A DNA stretch of 43,477 nucleotides, taken from NCBI GenBank assembly GCA_021806565.1, contig JAJZXK010000018.1, forward strand, positions 1 to 43,477, in the 5' to 3' direction. The translations under genes were made by a program, and so were the position numbers. This document shows positions 1-7,650 of this stretch, one piece after another. Source of the stretch: Bacillota bacterium (GTDB lineage: Bacteria > Bacillota > Sulfobacillia > RBS10-35 > JAJYVN01). The notes below the pieces were generated by a model. That model was not told the DNA's origin and did not search any database. It was given only the letters and a program-made list of their open reading frames with translations. The number at the start of each line of letters is the position of its first letter. Position 1 is the stretch's first letter.

Positions 1-596
1 GGCCGCGGGCCTGCCGCCGCCTGCGCCGCTGCGCACAGGCCCACGTCCTGTGCTCCACCTCCGCCCCGACTGCGGCGGATGCGGGGCACTGGGCGACCAC
101 CCTACTGGCAAGCGCGCTGGGCGGCAGCCCGTCTTCGCGTCTCTTCCAGGCGGTGCGTGAAGACGGCGGCCTCTGCTACGACGTGGGGGCCGGCTACAGC
201 GACGATGCGGATGCGGGAGAACTGACCGTCTACCTCGCGACGGCACCGGAACACACGGCCGAGGCCACCGAACGGGCGCTGGCCGAGGTGCGCCGCCTGG
301 CACGCGAAGGGGTGCCGGCGGACGAGCTTGGGCGTCACCGCGATCAACTCTTGGCTGGACTCTGGATGACGCTGGAAGGGTGCGAGGCGCGGATGACCCG
401 GTTGGGCCGGCTTGCCGTCTGCGGTCTGCCGCTGCTGTCGCCGGCCGCGGTCGCCTCGGCGCTACGCGCTGTGCGGCCGCGGGATGTCCGCGCTCAGGCG
501 CAGGCCCTGGGGGATCCGGCCGCGTGGGCGGCCGCGTATGTGGGGCCGGCGGCGTCGGCCCCGGCCAGCTGGCGATGGGAGGAGGAAGGCCCGTGA
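1..596 (+). CDS. M16 family zinc peptidase, C-terminal part (MlpA/YmxG-like), cut by the window edge
   Basis: The frame is open from base 3 to the TGA at 594-596, so the 5' part of the gene lies outside the window. The visible 197 residues hold the C-terminal M16 domain signature: a GGSPSSRLFQ stretch followed by VREDGGLCYDV, matching the family pattern of small residues, S-S-R-L-F, then V-R-E-x-x-G-L-x-Y. The zinc-binding HxxEH motif lies in the N-terminal half and is not visible. In Bacillus this gene (mlpA/ymxG) sits just upstream of the dipicolinate/lysine operon, as it does here. The stop overlaps the GTG start of the dUTPase gene by four bases (GTGA), indicating translational coupling. 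The family and truncation are secure; the substrate is unknown. Confidence 0.9.
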   Translation, partial: PRACRRLRRCAQAHVLCSTSAPTAADAGHWATTLLASALGGSPSSRLFQAVREDGGLCYDVGAGYSDDADAGELTVYLATAPEHTAEATERALAEVRRLAREGVPADELGRHRDQLLAGLWMTLEGCEARMTRLGRLAVCGLPLLSPAAVASALRAVRPRDVRAQAQALGDPAAWAAAYVGPAASAPASWRWEEEGP

Positions 597-1054
597 CGCA
601 TGATGCCCAGTCGGCCCCGCGGCGTTTCGAGGTGCTTGCGGGATGGGCGGCGCGCGGGGTGGTGGTGCCGCGGCGGCAGACGGGACGGGCGGCCGGCTAC
701 GATCTGGCGGCGGCGGAGGCCGTGCGCCTGGCGCCCGGCCAGGTGGCGCTGGTGCCGACCGGCCTGTGTGTGCGCCTGCCGGCGGACGAGTTCCTGGCCA
801 TATATGTGCGCAGCGGCGTGGCCACGCGCCGCGGCCTCGTGCTGGCCAACGGTGTCGCCGTCATCGACGCCGACTACATCGACAGCCCGGGAGGTGGGCA
901 CATCCTGATCGCCCTGCGTAACGTCGGCGATGCGGTGGTCGAACTCGCCGCCGGAGAACGGATCGCCCAGGGCATCTTCCAACCATTCCGGCTGGCGGAC
1001 GGCGACGCCGCGGACGGTAGGCGCGCGGGCGGTTTTGGCAGCACCGGCACGTAG
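593..1054 (+). CDS. dut: dUTP diphosphatase (dUTPase)
   Basis: Hydrolyses dUTP to dUMP and pyrophosphate, limiting uracil in DNA and feeding thymidylate synthesis. The 153-residue protein shows the trimeric dUTPase motifs in order: AGYDLAA near the N terminus, VRSGVATRRG, NGVAVIDADY (catalytic Asp), an ERIAQGIFQPF segment and the C-terminal GGFGSTG that closes over the nucleotide. After DADY it has the insertion form seen in clostridial dUTPases (IDSPGGGHI) rather than RGE. The GTG start at 593 overlaps the peptidase stop and follows a GGAGGAAG ribosome-binding site. An ATG-free extension to 380 is possible but would overlap the peptidase gene deeply and adds no homologous sequence. Confidence 0.9.
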   Translation: MTHDAQSAPRRFEVLAGWAARGVVVPRRQTGRAAGYDLAAAEAVRLAPGQVALVPTGLCVRLPADEFLAIYVRSGVATRRGLVLANGVAVIDADYIDSPGGGHILIALRNVGDAVVELAAGERIAQGIFQPFRLADGDAADGRRAGGFGSTGT

Positions 1055-1163
1055 GCGTAAGGGCTGGTCCGCATCGGTGGGCCAGAGGCGGCGCATGCTG
1101 AAAGCGGCTCCGGGCACCGGGGCGACGGGCGCCCGGTCCCGGGCAGAAGGGGGCTGCGCACGC

Positions 1164-1637
1164 ATGGCCCAGACCAAGACGGTGATCGGTGTCTTCGGCA
1201 GCGAGCACGCGGCGGAGAGCGCCGTGTCCGAACTCCGGCGTTCGGGCTTTTCCGACAATGAGATCTCGGTGGTCGGTAAGGACTCCGGCCAGCATGGCCA
1301 ACACGGCGGACATGGGGACGGGGTGGGTGACGGGGCGACCTGGGGCGCGGGACTCGGCGCCGGCGCCGGCCTCTTGGCGACGGCCGGGGCCCTGGCGATC
1401 CCGGGCTTCGGTCCCGTCCTCGCCATGGGTCCGTTGGCCGCAACGCTGACCGCAGCGGCCGGCGGCGGCATCGCCGGGGCCCTGGTGGATTTCGGGATCC
1501 CTTCGGGGCAGAGCAAGCAGTATGAAGCGAAGGTCAAGGAGGGCAAGTATCTGGCCGTCCTGAAGACATCCAAGAATGCGCAGCAGGCACAGCAGTGCCT
1601 GCAGGACTCGGGCGCATCGGATGTCCGCATCGACTAG
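1164..1637 (+). CDS. Small YflT/GSP17M-like general stress domain protein
   Basis: A 157-residue protein. Its N terminus (TVIGVFGSEHAAESAVSEL) and the FSDNEISVV segment match the general stress protein 17M (YflT-like) domain, an alpha/beta fold found in many Firmicutes. After a His/Gly-rich spacer comes a long Ala/Gly stretch (about residues 70-115) that could form a glycine-zipper-like membrane hairpin, then a short alpha/beta end with KEGKYLAVLKT. The ATG at 1164 follows an AGAAGGGGG ribosome-binding site. It lies between dut and dapB with gaps of about 110 and 136 bases. The exact function is unknown; a role in stress tolerance is a family-level inference. Confidence 0.7.
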   Translation: MAQTKTVIGVFGSEHAAESAVSELRRSGFSDNEISVVGKDSGQHGQHGGHGDGVGDGATWGAGLGAGAGLLATAGALAIPGFGPVLAMGPLAATLTAAAGGGIAGALVDFGIPSGQSKQYEAKVKEGKYLAVLKTSKNAQQAQQCLQDSGASDVRID

Positions 1638-1698
1638 ATGCGCCGGCGCGGCGCGGACGGGACGGGGGGTGTGCCCTCTCCCGTCCGCTTTCGTATGG

Positions 1699-1728
1699 TT
1701 GTCCCTCCGGCCGCACGCCGCGTATAGT
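1699..1728 (+). promoter_or_regulatory. Putative housekeeping promoter upstream of dapB
   Basis: TTGTCC at 1699-1704 and TATAGT at 1723-1728 are separated by 18 bases and lie about 45 bases upstream of the dapB start. This is a good match to the vegetative sigma factor consensus in an otherwise very GC-rich gap. Confidence 0.5.
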
Positions 1729-1773
1729 GGGACGGGTCTGGCCGCTCCCACGCCGGGCTGGGGAGTGAACGCG

Positions 1774-2553
1774 GTGAGCGGTGGTGTGTTGCGGGTCGCG
1801 GTGGCCGGCGCTACCGGAAGGACGGGGAGTGAAGCTGCCAGGGCCCTGCGCGCGGCCGAAGGGATCGCGCTGGTAGCCGCGGTGGCCCGGTCGCGCCGTG
1901 GAGAGGACCTCGGCCACGCCCTCGGCGAGGCCCCCTGGGACCTACCGCTTGAGTCGGACGTCGTCGCGGCCATCGAGCGCACACAACCCGACGTCCTTGT
2001 CGATTTCACCCTCGCCGAACCGGCGGCGATGCACGCGCGCCTGGCCCTGGAGCGGGGCGTCCGTCCGGTGATCGGCGCCACGGGGCTGTCGGGGGCCGAC
2101 GTCGAAGGCCTGCGGCGCCTGGTGGGCGAGCGCGGCACCGGGGCGGCTCTCGTGCCGAACTTCTCGTTCGGGGTGCTGTTGCTCAACCGCTTCTGCCGCG
2201 AGGCGGCGCGGTATTTTCCCGCCGTCGAGGTGGTCGAATCCCACCACGTGGCCAAGCGCGACCGGCCGTCGGGAACGGCCGCCCGCATCGCCCGCGTCCT
2301 GGAATCCGCCGGGGCCGACGCACCGGTCCCCGTGCATAGCGTGCGCCTGCCCGGGTTGGTCGCCCACCACGAGGTGATCTTTGGCGGGCCGGGGGAGACG
2401 CTGACCATCCGACACGACACGCTGCACCGCTCGTCGTTCGGACCCGGCGTCGTGCTCGCCGCCCGCCGGGTGATGGCCATGCGCGGGCTGGCTGAGGACC
2501 TGGAAGGCCTGCTCGCGGCGACCGAAAACCCACGCCGGGCATCCGTCGGCTGA
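1774..2553 (+). CDS. dapB: 4-hydroxy-tetrahydrodipicolinate reductase (DapB)
   Basis: NAD(P)H-dependent reductase of the diaminopimelate/lysine pathway, acting on the DapA product. It competes with dipicolinate synthase for this substrate during sporulation. The 259-residue protein has the Rossmann motif VAVAGATGRTGS at the N terminus, DVLVDFT, GATG, VPNFSFGV and the catalytic SHHVAKRDRPSGTA segment (family pattern E-x-H-H-x-x-K-x-D-x-P-S-G-T-A). GTG 1774 is preferred because a GGGGAG site lies about nine bases upstream; GTG 1765 is also in frame. Placement next to the spoVFA/asd/dapG/dapA block is typical of clostridial relatives. Confidence 0.93.
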   Translation: MSGGVLRVAVAGATGRTGSEAARALRAAEGIALVAAVARSRRGEDLGHALGEAPWDLPLESDVVAAIERTQPDVLVDFTLAEPAAMHARLALERGVRPVIGATGLSGADVEGLRRLVGERGTGAALVPNFSFGVLLLNRFCREAARYFPAVEVVESHHVAKRDRPSGTAARIARVLESAGADAPVPVHSVRLPGLVAHHEVIFGGPGETLTIRHDTLHRSSFGPGVVLAARRVMAMRGLAEDLEGLLAATENPRRASVG

Positions 2554-2682
2554 TCCCTGCGCTGCGACCGCGGCGGCCGCTTGCTGCTGCAGTGGTGAAC
2601 AGATCACCGACCGGATAGCGGACGCCCCGCCGCAGGTGGCGGCGTCCGTCCGCAGCATGCCCTCGGACAGGGGGTGGTTGCG

Positions 2683-3885
2683 GTGGCACGGGTGCCTTTG
2701 GGCGTGGTCGGTTGCGGTGGCATTGCCAAACAGCACCAGCGGGCCTGGCGCCAGGTCCGCGAGCGCGAGCCGGATCTGGTGGAGATCGTGGCCACGTGCG
2801 ACGCCCACCGGCCCTCGGCGGAGCGTTATGCGGACGAGGTGGCGGGCTTCCAGGCAAGCCGTCCCGAGGTGTATGAGGGTGTGGAGGAGATGCTGCGCGC
2901 CGGCCGCGTGCGTGCGGCCGACGTCTGCACGCCGCATCACCTGCACCACGTCGTCGCCCTGCAGTGCCTCGCGGCCGGTGTGGCGGTCCAGGTGGAAAAA
3001 CCCTCCGGACTCACGGTCAAGGCGACCAAGCGCATGATCGAGGAGGCCAATCGGCGCGGCCTGGTGTTGGCCACCGCGGAGAACGTGCGCCGCGGACCGT
3101 CCCAGCGGACCGCCTGGTGGTTGCTGCACGAATCGGGCCGGTTGGGGTCGGCCCAGGGCTTTTGCATGCAGCGCGTGCAGCACCAGCCTCCGGCGGAACC
3201 CGCACAGGCGCCAGCGTGGGTATGGCGCGCGGATCGCACCCGCTCAGCCGGCGGCTGGGTGATCGACTCTGGGGCGCACTTCATGGACACGGTGCGCTAC
3301 CTGTTCGGCGACGTGGAGAGCGTGTACGGGTGCGTGCGGGACGTGGTGCCGCACCCCATGGTCCACGACGGCCTGCGGGCCTTCGACCAGCGGGAGGACT
3401 TCTTTGCCGCGATCCTGCAGTTCGAAAGCGGCGTCGTGGGGCAGTGGGCCAGGACCACCGTGTTTCCGGGGCACGACTGGTTTCAGTGCGCCATCTACGG
3501 GTCGCGGGGCGCGATCGTCGACCCCTCCGGGGATATCTTCCACGGGCCGAGGCCACACGCCGAGGTCCGAGTCGAGGGCCAGGCGCCGCGGACGCTGGAG
3601 GACATCTACCCGGAGTTTCTGGCGTCCCTGAGCCCAGAGCGGCGCGAGCGCCTGTTTCCCCACGGCTTCACGGACGGCTTTACCCTGGAGTGCTACGACT
3701 TTGCGCAGGCGGTCGCCACCGGCCGCGAGGTGGAGGTCTCGGCCGAAGACGGCCTCAGGGCGAAGGCCGCGGCCTTCGCCATCTACGAGTCATCGCTCAG
3801 CGGCCAGGCGGTCCGGGTGCGCGACGTGCTCGACGGTAAAGTGGATGCCTACCAGCGCTGGCTCAATGAGAAGTGGGGTATCTGA
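2683..3885 (+). CDS. Gfo/Idh/MocA family oxidoreductase
   Basis: A 400-residue NAD(P)-dependent dehydrogenase-like protein. The N terminus has the nucleotide-binding motif LGVVGCGGIAKQH, followed by ADVCTPHHLHH and the family EKP motif (VQVEKPSGLT), where the Lys usually takes part in catalysis. The C-terminal part carries the Gfo/Idh/MocA sheet domain, with SGAHFMDTVRYLFG and IYGSRGAIV. GTG 2683 is chosen because AGGGGG lies eight bases upstream; GTG 2674 is possible. About 100 bases later comes a sulfatase gene, and the pair interrupts the usual dapB-spoVFA adjacency. A joint role in catabolism of a sulfated sugar-like compound is inference; the substrate is unknown. Confidence 0.85.
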   Translation: MARVPLGVVGCGGIAKQHQRAWRQVREREPDLVEIVATCDAHRPSAERYADEVAGFQASRPEVYEGVEEMLRAGRVRAADVCTPHHLHHVVALQCLAAGVAVQVEKPSGLTVKATKRMIEEANRRGLVLATAENVRRGPSQRTAWWLLHESGRLGSAQGFCMQRVQHQPPAEPAQAPAWVWRADRTRSAGGWVIDSGAHFMDTVRYLFGDVESVYGCVRDVVPHPMVHDGLRAFDQREDFFAAILQFESGVVGQWARTTVFPGHDWFQCAIYGSRGAIVDPSGDIFHGPRPHAEVRVEGQAPRTLEDIYPEFLASLSPERRERLFPHGFTDGFTLECYDFAQAVATGREVEVSAEDGLRAKAAAFAIYESSLSGQAVRVRDVLDGKVDAYQRWLNEKWGI

Positions 3886-3987
3886 CCGCCGTTGTGGCGC
3901 GGGCCCGCTGGCCGAGCCCCGGCGGCGCATGGGCCTCGTGAGATGGTGAGATGACGCGAGGTGACGCGAGGTGAAAGGAGACACGCC

Positions 3988-5541
3988 ATGAACCGCCCCA
4001 ACATCCTGGTGCTCATGAGCGATGAGCACAGCATCCGCTGCCTGGGCTGGCGGCGCGGGCGCAACCACGTCGAACCCGTGCGTACCCCGACCCTGGACGG
4101 TCTCGCCGCCCGCGGCACGGTATTCGACCAAGCCTATACCCCGATGCCCCTGTGCACGCCGGCGCGCATGTGCTTTCTCAGCGCCCGCGCGGCCGACCGC
4201 TGTGGGGCGTGGAACAACGGTTCCATCCTGGACCCGCGCCTGCCGACCCTGCCGGGCCACTTCGCCCAACACGGCTACGAGACGTGTCTGGTCGGCAAGA
4301 TGCACTTTGGCGGCAGCCTGCAGTTCCACGGTTTCCGCCACCGGCCCTTCGGCGACTTCGGCGGCGCCCCGTCCCACCAGCCCGACCCGCTGCCCAGGGT
4401 GGGGGACTCGGAGCCCCGGCTGACCCGGACAGCCGGCGCCGGGGTGACCACCATTCCGGAGGCGCTGTTGCAGGAACAGGTCGTGGCCCGCGAGACGATC
4501 GCCTTCCTGCGCGAGCACAGCGCGCGCGAACCGGACACGCCGTGGCTCTTGTGCGCCTCCTTCAGCCGGCCGCACTTCCCGTTGACGGCCCCGCGCCGGG
4601 CCCTGGACCGGTACTGGCCCTCCGGTGTCACCCCCCCGTGGGTGGACCGCAGCGGTGATGCGGCGGAGCATCCGTTCACGCTCGGCGTGCGCAGGGGCTT
4701 TCATACGGACGCCATCGGTGAAGAGGAGACACTGCGGGCCAGGGCGGCGTATTTCGCCTGTGTGGACTACCTCGACGAGGTGTTGGGCGATCTGCTCGGG
4801 ACCCTTGAGCTCAGCGGCCTGCTGGAAAACACGATCATCGCCTACGTCTCCGACCACGGCGAGATGGCGGGGGAGCACGGACTCTGGTGGAAGCACACCT
4901 GGCACGAGGCCTCCACCCGGATCCCCTTCGTCGTACAGGTCCCCGATCAGCGCCGGGGTGTTCAGGAGCCCCGATACTCGGACGCCACGGCGAGCCTGAT
5001 CGACCTCTTCCCGACCCTCTGCGGGCTGGCGGGGTTGCCACAGCCCGAGGGGGTGGACGGCCTGGACCTTTCCGGCGTCACGCGCGGTGCGCCCGCGCCG
5101 GTGCCGCGCACGAGGGTGGTGAGCCAGTCTCTGGTCCCGCGCTGGGGTGAGGGTAGCGAGTTCCGCGTCGTACGCCACGACCGGTTCAAGTACATCGCCT
5201 TTCGGGACGCCCCGGAGCTGCTGTTCGACCTGCACTCCGATCCGCGCGAGTTGCACGACCAGGCGGCGGGCGCGACCGGCGATGCGGCCGAGGCGCTTGC
5301 CCAGGCCCGGCATGCCGCGTCCGAGGCGTTCTCGTGGGACGAGGTGGCCCGAGGGCGCGAGGAGGGGACCCGGACGCTGCGCGAGCGCTACCCCAAGCGG
5401 ACCGCCGCCAAGGGACCCAACCAGTTCCTGCTGCCGGACGGGCGGCTGATCGAGGCCGAGACGACGCTCTACCGGCCCGTCGTGGCCTCGGCCGATCCGC
5501 CGGCCGACTTCGACGATTGGCCTGGTCGCGAAAGCGACTGA
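3988..5541 (+). CDS. Type I sulfatase (arylsulfatase/choline-sulfatase-like)
   Basis: A 517-residue member of the alkaline phosphatase/sulfatase superfamily that hydrolyses sulfate (or phosphonate) esters. Metal-site residues are visible in RPNILVLMSDEHS at the N terminus and in YVSDHGEMAGEHGLWWK. The formylglycine motif is CTPAR at about residue 56, followed by LSAR, so a formylglycine-generating enzyme elsewhere in the genome would be needed. KMHFGG supplies a further active-site Lys/His. No signal peptide is seen, so it should act in the cytoplasm. The start at 3988 has a clear AAAGGAG site. The upstream leader holds a tandem GACGCGAGGT duplication (about 3953-3972). Substrate unknown. Confidence 0.88.
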   Translation: MNRPNILVLMSDEHSIRCLGWRRGRNHVEPVRTPTLDGLAARGTVFDQAYTPMPLCTPARMCFLSARAADRCGAWNNGSILDPRLPTLPGHFAQHGYETCLVGKMHFGGSLQFHGFRHRPFGDFGGAPSHQPDPLPRVGDSEPRLTRTAGAGVTTIPEALLQEQVVARETIAFLREHSAREPDTPWLLCASFSRPHFPLTAPRRALDRYWPSGVTPPWVDRSGDAAEHPFTLGVRRGFHTDAIGEEETLRARAAYFACVDYLDEVLGDLLGTLELSGLLENTIIAYVSDHGEMAGEHGLWWKHTWHEASTRIPFVVQVPDQRRGVQEPRYSDATASLIDLFPTLCGLAGLPQPEGVDGLDLSGVTRGAPAPVPRTRVVSQSLVPRWGEGSEFRVVRHDRFKYIAFRDAPELLFDLHSDPRELHDQAAGATGDAAEALAQARHAASEAFSWDEVARGREEGTRTLRERYPKRTAAKGPNQFLLPDGRLIEAETTLYRPVVASADPPADFDDWPGRESD

Positions 5542-5565
5542 TCCCACCGCCTTGGACGCCGGAGG

Positions 5566-5600
5566 GGGCGGGCTCTCCCCGTTGTGGGAGGCGCCCGCCC
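5566..5600 (+). terminator. Hairpin after the sulfatase gene
   Basis: GGGCGGGC at 5566-5573 pairs with GCCCGCCC at 5593-5600. The stem continues as TCTCCC/GGGAG after a one-base bulge, around a short loop. It begins 25 bases past the sulfatase stop. There is no T-run, so it may be an intrinsic terminator of the GC-rich kind or just a strong RNA structure. Confidence 0.5.
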
Positions 5601-6048
5601 TGGAGATGCGGCGTCCGGACGGATGCGAAGGCCGCCCGCCACCCGCGGCAACCCGTGCCCGCCGGGCCCGCACTGGCTACACCCACACCCTCCGCCCTAC
5701 CGGGCACGACCGCGCCCCGGTGCCGTCAGGGCGCCTGGACGTCCACAGACGCGCCGTCGCGGCGCGTCTTGCACAGGTGGCCGCACTACGGGCGGCTTCC
5801 GCGCACTTGGGGACAACCCACCTCAACCATCCTGTTACGCGCGGCCGCCGAGCGGCAGGTCCGCACCCAGACCCACCACCTTCCGGCCACGCCGGACGGG
5901 CGCAGACACCGCCTGGAGGCCCGTCGCGGCGCGGTGTCCAACGCGGCCGCGTCCACCGTCCGGTCGGACTGGCACCGGGTCTCGCGCGCCGTCCATATAG
6001 TGCTGCCGTGGGCGGACGGGATCCTGTGGTGCGGAGGGAGGCGGCGGC
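5601..6048. other. Long non-coding gap between sulfatase and spoVFA
   Basis: No convincing gene is seen. The open frames here are Arg/Pro-rich, overlap one another and lack ribosome-binding sites. The gap holds a second hairpin, GACGCGCC (5748-5755) pairing with GGCGCGTC (5761-5768), and the putative spoVFA promoter near its 3' end. Confidence 0.5.
5973..6001 (+). promoter_or_regulatory. Putative spoVFA promoter, possibly mother-cell sigma-K type
   Basis: CATATAGT at 5994-6001 lies 17 bases after CACC (5973-5976). This resembles the sigma-K pattern of an AC-containing -35 and CATAnnnT, the sigma factor that controls spoVFAB in Bacillus. The same bases also contain TATAGT, so a vegetative reading cannot be excluded. 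Confidence 0.4.
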
Positions 6049-6942
6049 ATGCGTCTGGCGGTCTTGGCCGGCGACGCGCGCGAGCGGGCGGCCGCGATAG
6101 AAATGGCGCGGCTCGGCCATACGGTCCGCACCTTCGGCGGCGTCGGGGGACCGCTGGAGTCGGCATCCGCGGTCGCCGCCCTGACCGACGCCGACGCCGT
6201 GGTGGGGCCGGCGCTGGGCACCAACCTCGCCGGAGACCAGTTGCGGCGGGGCGCCGGCGAGCCGCCGCTTTCCTTGCGGGAAGCCTGGCTGGACGCGCCG
6301 CGGCGGGGTGCGGCCTGGGTGCTGGGCAGCGCCGGCCCGTGGCTGCGGCACCAGGTGGCCGGGCGTCAGGGAGAGGTACACACATACGCGGACGCGTCGG
6401 CGTTTGCCACTCTGAACGCCGTCCCGACCGCGGAGGGCGCGATCTCCGAGGCGACTCGCCTTGCCGGCCGCACGGCCTGGGGCTCAGACGTCCTCGTCGT
6501 CGGCGGGGGGCGCTGCGGACTGGCTCTGGTCCAGCGGCTGGTGGCGCTCGGCGCCGCCGTGACCGGAGCCGGCCGCACCCCGTCCGAGCGGGCCGCGATC
6601 GCCGCGAGCGGCGCGCGGCCGGTGTCCATCGACCAAGGGGCGTTGGCGCTGGCCGCCTCCGGCTGCCAGCTACTCTTCAACACCGCGCCGGCGCCGCTGA
6701 TCGACACCCGAGTCCTGGAGGCGTTGCCGTCTGGAGCGGTCGTCGTCGACCTGGCCTCCGGCCCCGGAGGCACGGACTTCGCCGCGGCCGCGTCCCTCGG
6801 CATTCCCGCCAGGCTGCTGCCAGGGTTGCCGGGACGACTGTATCCGGAGACGGCCGGCCGCATCGTCGCCGAAGTGGTGCTGGATCTCTTAGTCGGGTCG
6901 AGGGGGGGGGATAGGGATGGCGGAAGTGCGGGCGACCGATGA
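6049..6942 (+). CDS. spoVFA: Dipicolinate synthase subunit A (SpoVFA)
   Basis: NAD(P)-binding subunit of the mother-cell enzyme that converts dihydrodipicolinate into dipicolinic acid, which is then loaded into the spore core with calcium. The 297-residue length is usual for the family. The family-typical LNAVPTAEGAI segment (about residues 123-133) is followed by a Rossmann motif, DVLVVGGGRCGLALVQRL. Near the C terminus comes a PGLPGRLYPETAGRI stretch matching the SpoVFA end pattern. ATG 6049 follows a GGAGGGAGG site. The 3' end overlaps spoVFB by 26 bases and contains a run of nine G (6902-6910). It is followed by spoVFB, asd, dapG and dapA, the classical Bacillus operon order. Confidence 0.93.
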   Translation: MRLAVLAGDARERAAAIEMARLGHTVRTFGGVGGPLESASAVAALTDADAVVGPALGTNLAGDQLRRGAGEPPLSLREAWLDAPRRGAAWVLGSAGPWLRHQVAGRQGEVHTYADASAFATLNAVPTAEGAISEATRLAGRTAWGSDVLVVGGGRCGLALVQRLVALGAAVTGAGRTPSERAAIAASGARPVSIDQGALALAASGCQLLFNTAPAPLIDTRVLEALPSGAVVVDLASGPGGTDFAAAASLGIPARLLPGLPGRLYPETAGRIVAEVVLDLLVGSRGGDRDGGSAGDR

Positions 6943-7534
6943 CGCCTATGGACAACTGGCGGGCCGTACCGTGGGCTGGGCGCTGTGCGGGTCCCACCAC
7001 ACGGTGTCCCAGGTGCTCCCCGTCCTTTCGCGGGTGCGCGAGGCCGGTGCGGTGGTGGTGCCCATTCTGTCGGACACCCTGAGGACGACGGTGACGCGGC
7101 ATGGCACGCCGGAGGAATGGTGGCGGCGTGTTACAGCCGCGGCCGGCCAGGAGCCGCTGACCACCATCCCGGAGGTGGAACCCTTCGGTCCGCAGCGCAC
7201 CCTGGACGTGCTCATGATCGCACCCTGTACGGGTAACACCTTGGCGCGGCTGGCGCATGCCTTCACCGACTCAGCGCCGCTCATGGCCGCCAAGGCACAA
7301 CTGCGCAACGGCCGGCCGGTCGTGCTCGGGATCACCAGCAACGACGCGCTTGGCCTCAACGCCGTCAACCTGGCCCGCCTCCTGACCGTGCGCCACGTGT
7401 ATTTCGTGCCCTTCGGCCAGGATGCGCCCCAAAGCAAGCCGGCCTCGCTGGTCGCCGATTTCGAGCTTTGCCCGGCGGCGGCCGCCGCGGCGCTGGAGGG
7501 CCGCCAACTGCAGCCCCTGCTGCTGGCGCGGTGA
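6917..7534 (+). CDS. spoVFB: Dipicolinate synthase subunit B (SpoVFB), flavoprotein
   Basis: Partner of SpoVFA in dipicolinate synthesis. The 205-residue protein belongs to the flavoprotein (Dfp/UbiX-like) fold: TVGWALCGSHHTVSQVLPVL at the N terminus, VLMIAPCTGNTLARLAHAFTDSAP in the middle and VLGITSNDALGLNAVNLARLL toward the C terminus are typical of SpoVFB. ATG 6917 lies inside the end of spoVFA, with GGGG and AGGG immediately upstream, so the two subunits are translationally coupled. The gap to asd is 116 bases and contains a possible promoter. Confidence 0.93.
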   Translation: MAEVRATDDAYGQLAGRTVGWALCGSHHTVSQVLPVLSRVREAGAVVVPILSDTLRTTVTRHGTPEEWWRRVTAAAGQEPLTTIPEVEPFGPQRTLDVLMIAPCTGNTLARLAHAFTDSAPLMAAKAQLRNGRPVVLGITSNDALGLNAVNLARLLTVRHVYFVPFGQDAPQSKPASLVADFELCPAAAAAALEGRQLQPLLLAR

Positions 7535-7561
7535 CATGGGCGCAGGCGCGCAGACCGGCGA

Positions 7562-7591
7562 TTGCGACCCGCGAAAGGGGGCGTGTACAGT
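7562..7591 (+). promoter_or_regulatory. Possible internal promoter before asd
   Basis: TTGCGA (7562-7567) and TACAGT (7586-7591) are separated by 18 bases, 60 bases upstream of the asd start. This could give asd-dapG vegetative expression independent of spoVFAB, which is needed outside sporulation. Confidence 0.35.
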
Positions 7592-7650
7592 GAGCGCAGC
7601 GTGCGCGGCGGCTGGGCAGCCGTTGCGCCCGGACGGGGGGCGATGGTCGC

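Noticed and set aside
3953-3972. Tandem GACGCGAGGT as the start of a CRISPR or larger repeat array
   Set aside because: Only two adjacent copies with no spacers; a local duplication in the sulfatase leader.
3790-5673. A 627-codon open frame on the reverse strand opposite the sulfatase gene, and similar long antisense frames at 861-2480, 1942-3183 and 15845-18517
   Set aside because: They mirror codon structure of real genes in very GC-rich DNA, are Arg/Gly/Pro/His-rich, lack motifs and ribosome-binding sites, and cover genes with clear families.
5552-6100. Open frames filling the gap before spoVFA
   Set aside because: Several frames overlap one another with Arg/Pro-rich sequence, and the spoVFA promoter and start lie inside; nothing protein-like is seen.
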